Source: Deltaproteobacteria bacterium (GTDB lineage: Bacteria; Bdellovibrionota; UBA1018). From it: 47,079 nucleotides of DNA. Location of the stretch: contig JABDFB010000004.1 in NCBI GenBank assembly GCA_013286765.1, positions 1 to 47,079 on the forward strand. Direction: 5' to 3'. Position numbers and translations under genes: made by a program. Below the pieces are notes generated by a model, which was not told where the DNA came from, ran no database searches, and worked only from the letters and a program-made list of their open reading frames with translations. Below are positions 16,003 to 25,035 of the stretch, one piece after another; the first letter of the stretch is position 1; the number at the start of each line of letters is the position of its first letter.

Positions 16003-18384
16003 GTGCAAGTTTCAAAGGAAATTTTTCGGATAGTAGATCAAGCCTGTAGAAATATTGAAAACGTTGATTCGGACTCAATCGCTCAAGCAGTGGCTCTGCA
16101 AGGTGGGGCGAATGACAACAGCATCGAAGAATTGAGCGAGCTCTGTGTTCTTAGTTCGGTTAGCCGAATGGCGGCCGAACCAAATTACTCGAAAGTTTCG
16201 GCCCGAATATTATCAGACAGTGTGCGCCGGGAAGTGGGCTGGGATTGCCGTTTTCAAGACTACGTAGTTTCCGCATATGAGCAGGGATTACTGGGCGCCA
16301 GTTTGTATGAATTAGCCCACGGGCGATTTGATGCTATTGAACAGGCACTCCAGCATGATCGCGACGATTTGTTTGATTATTTTGGTTTGAAAACGATCGT
16401 CGATCGCTATTTGCTAAGGCATCCGAAAACCAGAAAACTGATCGAACGCCCGCAGTGGCTTTTTATGCGAGTTGCGCTGGGCATCTCCCAAACCGTGGAA
16501 GAGGCTATTAATTTCTACAACATGATCAGTTCATTTGACTACATGCCTGCTACACCTACATTATTTAATTCCGGAACGAAGCGACCTCAAATGAGTTCCT
16601 GCTACTTATTAACTGTGGGTGAAGATAGTCTGGATGGCATCTACAAGAGTATCACTGACTGTGCAAAATTATCCAAATATTCGGGTGGACTCGGAATTGA
16701 CTGGACGCCTGTGCGGGCCACTGGCGCGTTAATTTCAGGTACCAATGGTCTTAGCAACGGAATAATTCCGTTTCTGAAAGTATTCGACTCGTCCGTGCAT
16801 GCAGTAAATCAGGGCGGAAAGAGAAAAGGAGCCGCCGCTGTTTATCTCGAGCCTTGGCATGGAGATATTGAGGCATTTCTTGAATTGCGGAACAATGCAG
16901 GAGCCGAGGACAGACGAACTCATCATCTTAATTTGGCTCTTTGGATTCCAGATCTTTTTATGAAGCGGGTCGAGGAAGATGCAGTCTGGAGTCTCTTTTC
17001 TCCCGATGCAGTTCCGGAGCTGCTGACTTGTTATGGAGAAGAATTCGACTATTTGTACACAAAATTTGAGAAAGAAAGAAAGGTGTTGCGGGCTTTACCG
17101 GCGCGAGGGCTCTACGCAAAAATGATGCAGTGTCTCGCGGAAACGGGCAACGGCTGGATCTGTTTTAAAGACAAAGCGAACCTGAGATCGGCCCAAACGG
17201 GAGCGCAAGGCCAAGCCTCGGGCCAGGTAATTCGCAGTTCTAACCTTTGTACTGAGATTTTGGAGATTGCCACTGCAAAAGAAACTGCTGTCTGTAACCT
17301 AGGTAGCATTAATTTGAGTGCGTTTGCGAAACCCCCAAACCAGTCTGACGACTCGCTTGATGGCCAATTTGATTTTGAACGACTCAAAAAAACAGTAGAT
17401 ATGGCGGTGACGTTCTTGGATCGTGTGGTCGATATTAATTTTTATCCGACACCCGAAGCTAAACAATCGAATCAAAAGTGGCGACCGATTGGGCTTGGAA
17501 TAATGGGACTCCAAGACGCTTTTTTCAAGATGAAACTCCCATTTGAATCAAAGAAAGCTCAGGACCTGTCGAATAAAATATCGGAAGTGATTTATTTTCA
17601 GGCGATTCAAACAAGTATGGGTTTGGCTAAGAAGTGTGGAGTTTTCCCAGCTTATAAATTAAGTAAGTACCCGCAAGGACTGTTACAGGTACAGCTTGCG
17701 GAGCAAACAAAGCAAGCTCTGCCGGAGCTCCATTATAACTGGAATGATTTGGCTAGAGAGGTTGCGAAAACTGGTATTCGCAATAGCTTGCTAATCGCGA
17801 TAGCACCTACGGCGACAATTGCTTCTATTGTCGGAAGTTACGAGAGTATAGAACCTCAAGTTTCTAATCTATTTAAGCGAGAAACTCTGAGCGGAGAGTT
17901 CTTGCAAGTGAATCGCTATCTGGTGCGGGATCTGCAAAAACTGGGAATGTGGGATTCGGCGATGAGATCGATGATCATAGAGGCGAACGGATCGATACAG
18001 AATATTGATAAAATACCAGATGAGATAAAATCCATCTATAAAACAGCGTGGGAAGTGTCCCAGAAAATCCTGATTGATATGGCGGTGGCAAGATCTACCT
18101 TTGTTTGCCAATCCCAATCTCTGAATCTCTTTATTGAAACGCCAACGATCGGCAAACTTTCATCCATGTATATGTATGCATGGAAGAGCGGTGTTAAGAC
18201 GACCTACTATTTAAGATCGCGAGCTAAGACAAGCATCCAAAAAACGACCACTCAGACGTCCTCGCAGGAGGCCCCTAGTGCGTTGCCAGATATGCCCGCA
18301 TCGACATCTGACGAAACTACGCTGGCTTTAGAGAATGTGCAGTGTTCGCTAGAAAACCCCGATTCTTGTGAAGCCTGTCAGTAG
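16003..18384 (+). CDS. nrdA: ribonucleoside-diphosphate reductase class I, alpha subunit
   Basis: Large subunit that reduces ribonucleotides to deoxyribonucleotides for DNA synthesis. In the 793 residues the active-site set is intact: C200 (MSSCYLL), N414-C416-E418 (SNLCTEILE), C431 (VCNLGSINLSAF), the radical-path tyrosines near YMYAWKSGVKTTYYLR, and the C-terminal redox pair CEACQ (C789, C792). The GTG start has GGAG 8 nt upstream; nothing better lies upstream in frame. The N-terminus begins inside the ATP-cone: the usual first strand with its KRDG-type motif is missing, so dATP inhibition of overall activity may be lost. It is followed 35 bp later by nrdB and sits under the B12 riboswitch. 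Confidence 0.95.
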   Translation: MQVSKEIFRIVDQACRNIENVDSDSIAQAVALQGGANDNSIEELSELCVLSSVSRMAAEPNYSKVSARILSDSVRREVGWDCRFQDYVVSAYEQGLLGASLYELAHGRFDAIEQALQHDRDDLFDYFGLKTIVDRYLLRHPKTRKLIERPQWLFMRVALGISQTVEEAINFYNMISSFDYMPATPTLFNSGTKRPQMSSCYLLTVGEDSLDGIYKSITDCAKLSKYSGGLGIDWTPVRATGALISGTNGLSNGIIPFLKVFDSSVHAVNQGGKRKGAAAVYLEPWHGDIEAFLELRNNAGAEDRRTHHLNLALWIPDLFMKRVEEDAVWSLFSPDAVPELLTCYGEEFDYLYTKFEKERKVLRALPARGLYAKMMQCLAETGNGWICFKDKANLRSAQTGAQGQASGQVIRSSNLCTEILEIATAKETAVCNLGSINLSAFAKPPNQSDDSLDGQFDFERLKKTVDMAVTFLDRVVDINFYPTPEAKQSNQKWRPIGLGIMGLQDAFFKMKLPFESKKAQDLSNKISEVIYFQAIQTSMGLAKKCGVFPAYKLSKYPQGLLQVQLAEQTKQALPELHYNWNDLAREVAKTGIRNSLLIAIAPTATIASIVGSYESIEPQVSNLFKRETLSGEFLQVNRYLVRDLQKLGMWDSAMRSMIIEANGSIQNIDKIPDEIKSIYKTAWEVSQKILIDMAVARSTFVCQSQSLNLFIETPTIGKLSSMYMYAWKSGVKTTYYLRSRAKTSIQKTTTQTSSQEAPSALPDMPASTSDETTLALENVQCSLENPDSCEACQ

Positions 18385-18419
18385 CAGACCACAAAACGAT
18401 AGAAACGAGAAATACAACA

Positions 18420-19427
18420 ATGATATTAACCACTGATTTGGAATTGACTCTAAGGCCCATGAAATATCCACAATTTTTTGATCTTTATAAAAAATCGATC
18501 AAGAATATTTGGACCACCGACGAACTCGATTTTTCTACTGACTTGGAGCATCTGCGCGATCGTCTGTCCCGCCAGGAAGCTCACTTGATAAAAAGACTAG
18601 TCGCATTTTTTGCGACCGCTGATAATCTAGTGGCTCACAACCTCGTTCTCAATTTCTACAAGCATGTCAACTCCCCGGAATACAGAATGTTTCTTGGGAA
18701 GCAACTCTTCGATGAGATGCTTCATGTGGAGGCTTATCTGCTCTTAGTTGATAACTATATTACTGATGATTGCGAGAGAAAAGAAGCCTTTGATGCCTAT
18801 CAGAAGGTCCCATCCATTAAGAAAAAAGCAGACTTCTGCTTCAAGTATATGGATGCAGTTCAAAGCATGCATTCTGTTGATTCTGAGGAAAGACGGAAGG
18901 AGTTTCTTCAGAATTTGATTTGTTTTGCGACTTGCGTAGAGGGATTATTCTTTTTCGGTTCATTTGCATATGTTTACTTTTTGAGAAGCAAGGGGCTACT
19001 CCCAGGCTTAGCTGCAGCTACAAATTGGATCTTTAGAGATGAGACGCTTCACATCGAAGGAGCAGTAGAGGTTATTTCAGTAATAAGAAAAGAATATCCG
19101 CAACTGTTCGACCAAAACCTAAAAGACAGCGTTAATAGAATGATCGAAGAAGCTATCGCCGTTGAAATGGCTTTTTGCGAAGATGCTTTGAGTTTTGGAG
19201 TTGTCGGTTTGTCGGCTAAATCCATGCATGAATATCTCAAATATGTCGCCGACCAGCGAATGGTCCAACTAGGATTCAAGAAAAAATATGGAGCCACCAA
19301 CCCATTTCCTTTTATGGTTCTCCAAGATCTGCAACCTCTCACCAATTTTTTCGAAAGAAGAGTGACAGAATATCAAAAAGGGTTCAGTTCGGATAAGAAT
19401 TCCATCGTATTTCATGAGGCTTTTTAG
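18420..19427 (+). CDS. nrdB: ribonucleoside-diphosphate reductase class Ia, beta subunit
   Basis: Small, dimetal subunit carrying the tyrosyl radical. The metal ligands are visible: D68 (FFATADNLVAHN), E99 and H102 (DEMLHVEAY), E174 (CVEGLFFFG), E208 and H211 (RDETLHIEG). The radical tyrosine is Y106, four residues after H102. The sequence around these sites resembles chlamydial-type NrdB, but that class Ic protein has Phe at the Tyr position and Glu at the first ligand; Tyr plus Asp here argues for a class Ia oxygen-dependent radical enzyme. The C-terminal tyrosine (VTEYQKGF) would continue the radical path to NrdA. 335 residues, normal length. Confidence 0.94.
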   Translation: MILTTDLELTLRPMKYPQFFDLYKKSIKNIWTTDELDFSTDLEHLRDRLSRQEAHLIKRLVAFFATADNLVAHNLVLNFYKHVNSPEYRMFLGKQLFDEMLHVEAYLLLVDNYITDDCERKEAFDAYQKVPSIKKKADFCFKYMDAVQSMHSVDSEERRKEFLQNLICFATCVEGLFFFGSFAYVYFLRSKGLLPGLAAATNWIFRDETLHIEGAVEVISVIRKEYPQLFDQNLKDSVNRMIEEAIAVEMAFCEDALSFGVVGLSAKSMHEYLKYVADQRMVQLGFKKKYGATNPFPFMVLQDLQPLTNFFERRVTEYQKGFSSDKNSIVFHEAF

Positions 19428-19473
19428 GTAAGCTAAGTAGGGTTTTTGCGGCGAGTAGTCGCAGAACGAATCG

Positions 19474-19553
19474 GGCTCCCGGGATCTTAGGGTCGAAGAT
19501 CAAACTGCATCCCTGAATATTTCTACTCATTCGGACCTAAGATCCCGGGAACC
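19474..19553. repeat. long inverted repeat downstream of nrdB
   Basis: GGCTCCCGGGATCTTAGG (19474-19491) and CCTAAGATCCCGGGAACC (19536-19553) are inverted copies with one mismatch and a 15-bp perfect core, separated by 44 bp. A transcript leaving nrdB would fold into a long hairpin. A T-run (19575-19580) follows a little downstream, so it may be part of termination; it could also be a paired protein-binding site or a small mobile relic. I see no second copy in the window. Confidence 0.6.
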
Positions 19554-19696
19554 AAAGCGCAGCTTACAACAGCTCTTTTTTATTTCAAATGATATTATGC
19601 GTTATGTGAACCCGCATTCGAAACGCCTCTTGAAGGGAAAAGGGTAATGACAAGTTCAACGATAATCGCTAACATGGCGAACTAAATTTCCTAACT

Positions 19697-21379
19697 ATGA
19701 AGTTTGATTCACATTTTGATTTGCGAAATTGGCTCCCTGCACTCATAGTTCTGCTAACCTATGGTTTCGGACTCTGGTGGTACACCATTCCCTTTACCGG
19801 TGACGAAAAAGTCTATGTCGCGATCTCCATGGAAATGTGGGTTCAAAAGAGCTGGCTATACCCGATCTTGTTCGGGGAGCATAACTATTTGAAGCCTCCT
19901 TTTCAGTATTGGGTGACCCTCTTAGGATGGCATGTTTTTGGGTTTGGGAGTTTTGGCACTTATATTCCTTCTGTAGTTGCAACGGCCGGGTCAGTTTGGC
20001 TATTGAGTCACATTCATGCACTATTCAAAGAAGAAGACAGCTTAATGCCATCCAAAACATCTGGTGGCCCAGCATCTAGTGGGTTGTGGTTTGCGGGATG
20101 TATTGGGGCCCTTACTTACGGGCTGACGGCACAGATGGAAATCTGGATTGTTTTTTTCTACCTCTTGGTTTGGTATCTTTTCTCGAATTTTCTGGCCCAC
20201 AAGAAGTGGATTTGGTTTTATCTTGCTTTGTTTTTTGCTGGGATTTCCGGTCTTGTGAAAAGTCCTCTTTATTCCGTTTTTTCTGTTGCTGGGATCTGGA
20301 TGTACTTGGCCCTCTCCAGGAATATTCGAATCTTCACAAAAATTCATTTTTGGTTGGCCCATTTAATTGGAATAGTCGCGGGTGGCGCTTGGTTTCTGTT
20401 TGTATTTATTTCTGATCGAGATCGATTTCTTGCACAATACTTCCACCGAGAGACTTTGGCTAAATTAATGGGCAATTCCTCCTCTCCTCTGAGAATGTGG
20501 CTTCATTTTACGACCTTTTGTGTACCGATAGCCTTGTTTATTATTCCGGTCCTACTATTGACTCTGTACTCGCCGGTTAAAAACCTAAAATCAAAGAACC
20601 TGCTCCATTTTCTTATTTCATCGACCCTCGCTCCCGCGATTTTTTTCAGCATTTTTCCTTATCGGACCGAGACCTATCTTTTTCTTTTACTTCCGATGGT
20701 CGTTTTATGGATAGATCAGGCGGTCACAGCCGGACAAGAACGAAAGTTTCTTCTTTTATTTTCTCGTTTGAATTCCTTGGCTGTATTCCTATTTTCATTG
20801 GCAGCAAGCAGCATGCTCTATCTCGGAGAGTTTATACCGCTCTCGATTAGTCTCACGATGCTGGTTCTTTCTGCGGTATTTGTAAAAACGTCATGGCGCT
20901 TGCGTTGGAATTCCATGGCACTGGTTGCTTTAGGCCTCGTTCTTAGTATCCGACTTGGAGGTCTTTGGCTGGGAGAATCCGACATCGGTATGCTTCGGCA
21001 AACCGTGCATCAAATGCCAAACAGAATTCTTGCTTTCTATGATGAAGGAAGAAACTTTTGGAATGAAATAGGGCTACTCTCCATGGGGGTTGGAACCCCT
21101 GCAAAACGTTGCTCTAACGTCGATGAGCTAGTTTCACATCTCAAAACTGGCGGCCTCTTAGTCTTGACAGAAGATCAGGAGAGTGTTGTCGTACCTAAGA
21201 TACGGAGTGTTTTTACAGATACCGACGCACTTGAAATAATACCTTGGTGGCGATGGAGACGCGGGTTTGGTATTCCAACTCTCGAAGACATTGTAAGATT
21301 AGGAAATAAACAAGACCCGAAGTGGCAAGAAAAGAATAGAAGACAATTTAAAATTCTGTATTTAAAATCTGTAGCATAG
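19697..21379 (+). CDS. PMT/ArnT-type membrane glycosyltransferase (GT-C fold)
   Basis: Integral-membrane glycosyltransferase of the PMT_2/ArnT superfamily using a polyprenyl-phosphate sugar donor. The 560 residues have about 11 helices; the first periplasmic loop holds TGDEKVYVAI with the catalytic acidic pair D36-E37, followed by NYLKPPFQYW (the KPP motif typical of the family). A periplasmic C-terminal domain of about 100 residues ends the protein. Such enzymes modify lipid A, cell-wall glycans or secreted proteins; the acceptor is not readable here. There is no good Shine-Dalgarno before the ATG. The next gene starts 16 bp later on the same strand. Confidence 0.85.
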   Translation: MKFDSHFDLRNWLPALIVLLTYGFGLWWYTIPFTGDEKVYVAISMEMWVQKSWLYPILFGEHNYLKPPFQYWVTLLGWHVFGFGSFGTYIPSVVATAGSVWLLSHIHALFKEEDSLMPSKTSGGPASSGLWFAGCIGALTYGLTAQMEIWIVFFYLLVWYLFSNFLAHKKWIWFYLALFFAGISGLVKSPLYSVFSVAGIWMYLALSRNIRIFTKIHFWLAHLIGIVAGGAWFLFVFISDRDRFLAQYFHRETLAKLMGNSSSPLRMWLHFTTFCVPIALFIIPVLLLTLYSPVKNLKSKNLLHFLISSTLAPAIFFSIFPYRTETYLFLLLPMVVLWIDQAVTAGQERKFLLLFSRLNSLAVFLFSLAASSMLYLGEFIPLSISLTMLVLSAVFVKTSWRLRWNSMALVALGLVLSIRLGGLWLGESDIGMLRQTVHQMPNRILAFYDEGRNFWNEIGLLSMGVGTPAKRCSNVDELVSHLKTGGLLVLTEDQESVVVPKIRSVFTDTDALEIIPWWRWRRGFGIPTLEDIVRLGNKQDPKWQEKNRRQFKILYLKSVA

Positions 21380-21394
21380 AAGGTTCGATAATTT

Positions 21395-21781
21395 ATGAAA
21401 AATACAAAAATTCTACTTTCATTCTTGTTTATTGCGATCTTGGCGAATAGCGCAAACAGTATTGCTGACACAGATGCCGATAAAGCCCTGATCATTAGAT
21501 CAGGCTCTACCAATTCGATCAGTCCTCATTTTGAAATAGTCTCGGGTGAAGGTGAAATTATTGGCGATCTAAGTCCCAGTCTCAAAGAAAGTTACCAATC
21601 GTGGAAAAAGGCTTGTGAGGCTTGGAAGAAAGAAATTAAAGATCTTAATCCTAAAGGTGAAGTGAAGTTTATTAGCTGCAACTCACCCAAAAAGGTGGAC
21701 TATCCCAACTTTCAACGCGCCTACCGCTCTATTGGCACCTATAAGATACGCGTTGAAGTGAGAAGGCCTTCCAGCAAATAA
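21395..21781 (+). CDS. small secreted protein of unknown function
   Basis: I do not recognise the family. The 128 residues start with a clear signal peptide (MKNTKILLSFLFIAILANS, probable cleavage after SIA), leaving a mature domain of about 100 residues with two cysteines (KKACEAW and KFISCNSP) that could form a disulfide, ending in a basic tail (RVEVRRPSSK). It lies 16 bp behind the PMT-type gene and is probably co-transcribed, so it may be an acceptor or helper of that enzyme (inference). It converges with the lipoprotein gene at 21793. Confidence 0.7.
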   Translation: MKNTKILLSFLFIAILANSANSIADTDADKALIIRSGSTNSISPHFEIVSGEGEIIGDLSPSLKESYQSWKKACEAWKKEIKDLNPKGEVKFISCNSPKKVDYPNFQRAYRSIGTYKIRVEVRRPSSK

Positions 21782-21792
21782 TAGTTAGCCTT

Positions 21793-23196
21793 CTAGATCG
21801 GACTATCGATTGGATCGAGGAGGCGTTCGTAATTTCCAGTTAAGAGTAGGCGAGAGATTTTTGCTCGAACAGAGCGTAGGGTAGCTACGTTTGTGTAGAG
21901 TTCAATTTGATTGGGGGTAGGTTCACCGAATTTTTTGAGCGTATAGTTGAGGAGATCCGTAAGGTGATAGGTGTTGTAATAAATTTTATTTATTAGTTCC
22001 GATCGCTTTAAGTAAAGATCTTCAATTTCGTATGTGGAAATTTGTTTGAGAGACCCAAAATTGAAGCCGAAGCCGGTGTTTGGGTCGAGCCAGGAGAAGT
22101 TGAGGAGACTCTTTTTTGATTTTGCTAAGTCAATTAGGAATTCGAGTTGCTGTCTTTCGAGGGAAACTTGAACCGCTCTAAGGGCGATAGTTTTTTTATC
22201 GAGAGGTTGGGAAAGGTCTAGAGTATCGTCAATTTGAATTTCTTCAACTGCTTCGGGGTTCAGGAAGCCAAGGGCTTGAGACAGCGCGTACTGGTCCTCT
22301 TTGACCAGCAGTTCGACAAGTGCTAGTTCATTTCGAGACGTTGGTGATTGTTCATAAACACGTTTAATTTTTAGATCACGTTCAAAATTGTAGCAGAGTT
22401 CTTCGACTGTGACTCCGATGTCGGCCTGCAGGATTCGGAAAGTGTCCTCTTCGATGCGAGTTAAGATTCTTGATTCAGTAATCTGTTGCCAATTGGAGGG
22501 AACTAAAAATGGCAACAGAATGGGCAAAGCACGTGCCGCAACAGTGGGAGTCTTGAGATCTGCTTGGGCTGCGGCAAAGATGTTTAAGTTAATCCGAGGT
22601 AGAAGATTTAGAGTGGCGGCTCGGGCGATTTCTTTCGCTTGAAGGACTTTTTGAAACCCAATTTGGGATCTTAAATTTGCATGATAACTCCGTTCAAGAG
22701 CCTCTCGGAGTGTCAACTTGGTAGGCGATTCTAGAACGACATCTTGTATGTTGGAAAAATGACTTCCGTTGACACCCAGCAGAAAAGTTTTGTCAGCCTT
22801 CTCTACGTGTAGCGAGAATCGATCGGCACTATAACAAAATTGAAAATCAAACTCTGATTTTCCGATAATACATTTTGTTCCAGGTAGGGTTTCGAGTAAG
22901 TTCAATTCGGACAGAATAAATTCATTTTGCTCTGAGTTTATTTTAAAACTCAACCTTTCTGCGGTCAGTCGCGAGATTTCAAAGTCGTACACCGGATGAT
23001 CAGTAATGTCGCTCAGTTTAAAACTGAGCGTCTTTTTGTCGGATGAAGAGACATCAATTCTGACGGGATTGTGAATCTTCTGATCAGAACGTTGCCAAAA
23101 AAAGTTGCCTTCATAATGTCCGTTTGGGAGAGTCGGACCACACGCGGAAAGACTAAAAGCGAGACATGCAAAGCCGAAATAGATGTAGGCAGACAT
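21793..23196 (-). CDS. lipoprotein with N-terminal beta domain and TolC-like C-terminal part
   Basis: The start at ATG 23194-23196 is set by GGAGG 7 nt upstream; it gives MSAYIYFGFACLAFSLSACGP, a lipoprotein signal with lipobox LSAC. After it come about 140 residues of beta-rich sequence (GHYEGNFFWQRSDQKIHNPVRID), then from about residue 160 a region like the first half of TolC-family proteins: LTLREALERSYHANLRSQIGFQ, ARAATLNLLPRINLNIF, and long helices to the end. It lacks the second OEP repeat's typical beta strands, so it may not form a channel by itself. 467 residues. The nearest known types are lipid-anchored OEPs, but the N-terminal domain is unusual. Confidence 0.7.
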   Translation of the reverse strand: MSAYIYFGFACLAFSLSACGPTLPNGHYEGNFFWQRSDQKIHNPVRIDVSSSDKKTLSFKLSDITDHPVYDFEISRLTAERLSFKINSEQNEFILSELNLLETLPGTKCIIGKSEFDFQFCYSADRFSLHVEKADKTFLLGVNGSHFSNIQDVVLESPTKLTLREALERSYHANLRSQIGFQKVLQAKEIARAATLNLLPRINLNIFAAAQADLKTPTVAARALPILLPFLVPSNWQQITESRILTRIEEDTFRILQADIGVTVEELCYNFERDLKIKRVYEQSPTSRNELALVELLVKEDQYALSQALGFLNPEAVEEIQIDDTLDLSQPLDKKTIALRAVQVSLERQQLEFLIDLAKSKKSLLNFSWLDPNTGFGFNFGSLKQISTYEIEDLYLKRSELINKIYYNTYHLTDLLNYTLKKFGEPTPNQIELYTNVATLRSVRAKISRLLLTGNYERLLDPIDSPI

Positions 23197-23263
23197 TGAT
23201 GACCTCCGTCGTAAGTTAGGAAGGCACAGATACTGCAATCGGCTTTATATACGGGGGTATGAT

Positions 23264-24025
23264 ATGACAGGTAGAATCAAAACATGGTCCGGTGTACTGA
23301 TGTTTCTCTTTGCTATAAATCCAGCCGCATACGGCTGTGGAAATGAAAAAAATGCTAACGCAGCACCACAGGCTAACGGCCCTGTACAACAGCTTGGAAT
23401 TTATTTAGATGCTTTCCATGTAATGAAAGATGATCCGAAGCATCAATTAGAGGCGCATCACTATTGTAAAGCTGTTAACGATAGCTTTCTACAGTGCGCA
23501 ATTTTTGATGGGAATGACCAAGCTGCAAATTTAAATGGCATTGAATATATTGTTTCAGAAAAAGTTTACGAATCCCTGCCAAAGGATGAACAAAAATATT
23601 GGCATCCGCATAATTATGAAATTCTGTCCGGCCAATTGATTTCGCCCGGAATGTCCGGGTCCGCTGAAAAAGAAATGCTAAAAGGTAAAATGAATAGTTA
23701 TGGCAAGACTTGGCATGTCTGGAATTCCAAGATGTTTAAGAAAAAAGGCGATAAACTCCCAATTGGAGAACCGATGCTTGCTTGGTCTTTTAATCATGAC
23801 GGCGAAGCCGATGCTGGAATGGTGAAAGCTCGGGACAAAAATCTCAAAGTTGACACCGAAAAGAAGAAACAGGAGCGCGCGGACTTAGTGAGTGTTGCAA
23901 ATCCTCAGGATGGAGTCGACGCTATGAAGAGCCTGTTTGCCGAAGATATTAAATCCATACCAGGTGTTAAAGACAAAAAATCGCAATTAGCTGGGACTAA
24001 GGGAAAAGACGCTGGCAAAAGATAA
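23264..24025 (+). CDS. OBAP/DUF1264-family exported protein
   Basis: The central region matches the oil-body-associated protein family (DUF1264) known from plants, fungi and some bacteria: QLEAHHYCKAVNDSFLQC, LNGIEYIVSEKVYESLP, YWHPHNYEILSGQLISPG and the YGKTWHVW segment. It is preceded by a signal sequence (MTGRIKTWSGVLMFLFAINP) ending AAYGC, a possible but non-canonical lipobox. A 60-residue lysine-rich tail follows the domain. 253 residues. The biochemical function of the family is not established; a lipid-surface role is only suggested by the plant name. GGGGG lies just upstream of the ATG. The gene is divergent from the lipoprotein at 21793. Confidence 0.82.
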   Translation: MTGRIKTWSGVLMFLFAINPAAYGCGNEKNANAAPQANGPVQQLGIYLDAFHVMKDDPKHQLEAHHYCKAVNDSFLQCAIFDGNDQAANLNGIEYIVSEKVYESLPKDEQKYWHPHNYEILSGQLISPGMSGSAEKEMLKGKMNSYGKTWHVWNSKMFKKKGDKLPIGEPMLAWSFNHDGEADAGMVKARDKNLKVDTEKKKQERADLVSVANPQDGVDAMKSLFAEDIKSIPGVKDKKSQLAGTKGKDAGKR

Positions 24026-24027
24026 TC

Positions 24028-25035
24028 TTAAGGACTTGTAGGAGCCCTTTGACTGTTTATTTTAAGCGCGATTAAACCTGCCAAGGCGATGGGAATAGTA
24101 TTTACCGAATGATATAGAAGAGTGAAGGCCAGAGCTTTGCTTTTATCCACGCCTAGCATATTTAAAACAAGAATAGCGCCGACTTCAAGGGTTCCTACAT
24201 TTCCTGGCACTGTTGGTAATGCGATGGCAATATTAACGCCCGCAAAAATGACAAACCAGCTCACCCAGTCCAGCTGAATATGCACGGCCCACAGGCAGAG
24301 GCCGATAGAAAAACAATCTGCCGCGTCGGCGAACCAAGTCCAGCTCAAAGATTTTAGCCAGACCCTAGGGGAATTAAGGCGATGGAGCGTATTTCCCATT
24401 CTCGAAAAAAAATTCTGGATCTTATCGAAAAAAGAGGATTGAGAATTAGATTGCGAATGAAGCAAATTCTCGGAAACCTGGCCTGTATTTGGGTTGGCTC
24501 GAAGTTTTAGTGCCGAGAAAATAATTCCCGCTGCGACGATAATGAGGAAAGCCCATTTCAACTTATTGAATATATCTGCGAAAGGCAGAGGCGCAAAATT
24601 CAGAACAGATAAAGCAAAAGCGGTACTTCCTAAACCTAAAGCCTCCAGCAACGGCTCTACCAATAATGCAGTTGTAGCAGATTCGATTTGGTAACCATGA
24701 CGGCTCAGATGAATTGCTCGATAGACTTCTCCCGCACGAGCGGGAAGGACAATGTTTAAAGTTCGCGTACCCATCGAAATGAGGACTAGATCCCAAAATC
24801 TCATTCCGTTGGAAGGATGGGGTAGGGCATCGAGAAGAGCCCGAAATCTCATAATCCGACCGAGCGAATTAAGGATTAGTATTACGACCACTGCAATTGC
24901 GTAGTATCCCCAGTCAGCATCTCGAAGGGCTTCAACGAGTTTCCCAAAATCAAGATCTCGAAGAAGGAGAAAAAGGAGAGTGATTACTATAAGTGTCGAG
25001 AGAATATTGAGCTTTTTGAGAGGCAGGGTCTTCAT
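24028..25035 (-). CDS. YbhN/MprF-flippase-like integral membrane protein
   Basis: A 335-residue membrane protein of the lysylphosphatidylglycerol-synthase transmembrane (UPF0104/YbhN) family with about eight helices. Markers: DADWGYYAIAVVVILILNSLGRIMRFRALL, then ISMGTRTLNIVLPARAGEVYRAIHL (the conserved LPARAGE motif) and later GVNIAIALPTVPGNVGTLEVGAILVL, where PTVPGNVGTLE is the second family hallmark. In MprF this part flips an aminoacylated lipid. Its start overlaps the stop of the upstream FemAB-like gene by 4 bp, so the two are translationally coupled and likely work together. Confidence 0.87.
   Translation of the reverse strand: MKTLPLKKLNILSTLIVITLLFLLLRDLDFGKLVEALRDADWGYYAIAVVVILILNSLGRIMRFRALLDALPHPSNGMRFWDLVLISMGTRTLNIVLPARAGEVYRAIHLSRHGYQIESATTALLVEPLLEALGLGSTAFALSVLNFAPLPFADIFNKLKWAFLIIVAAGIIFSALKLRANPNTGQVSENLLHSQSNSQSSFFDKIQNFFSRMGNTLHRLNSPRVWLKSLSWTWFADAADCFSIGLCLWAVHIQLDWVSWFVIFAGVNIAIALPTVPGNVGTLEVGAILVLNMLGVDKSKALAFTLLYHSVNTIPIALAGLIALKINSQRAPTSP

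Noticed and set aside
18420..19427. NrdB as class Ic (Mn/Fe) protein
   Set aside because: The radical-site residue is Tyr106 and the first ligand Asp68; class Ic has Phe and Glu at these places.
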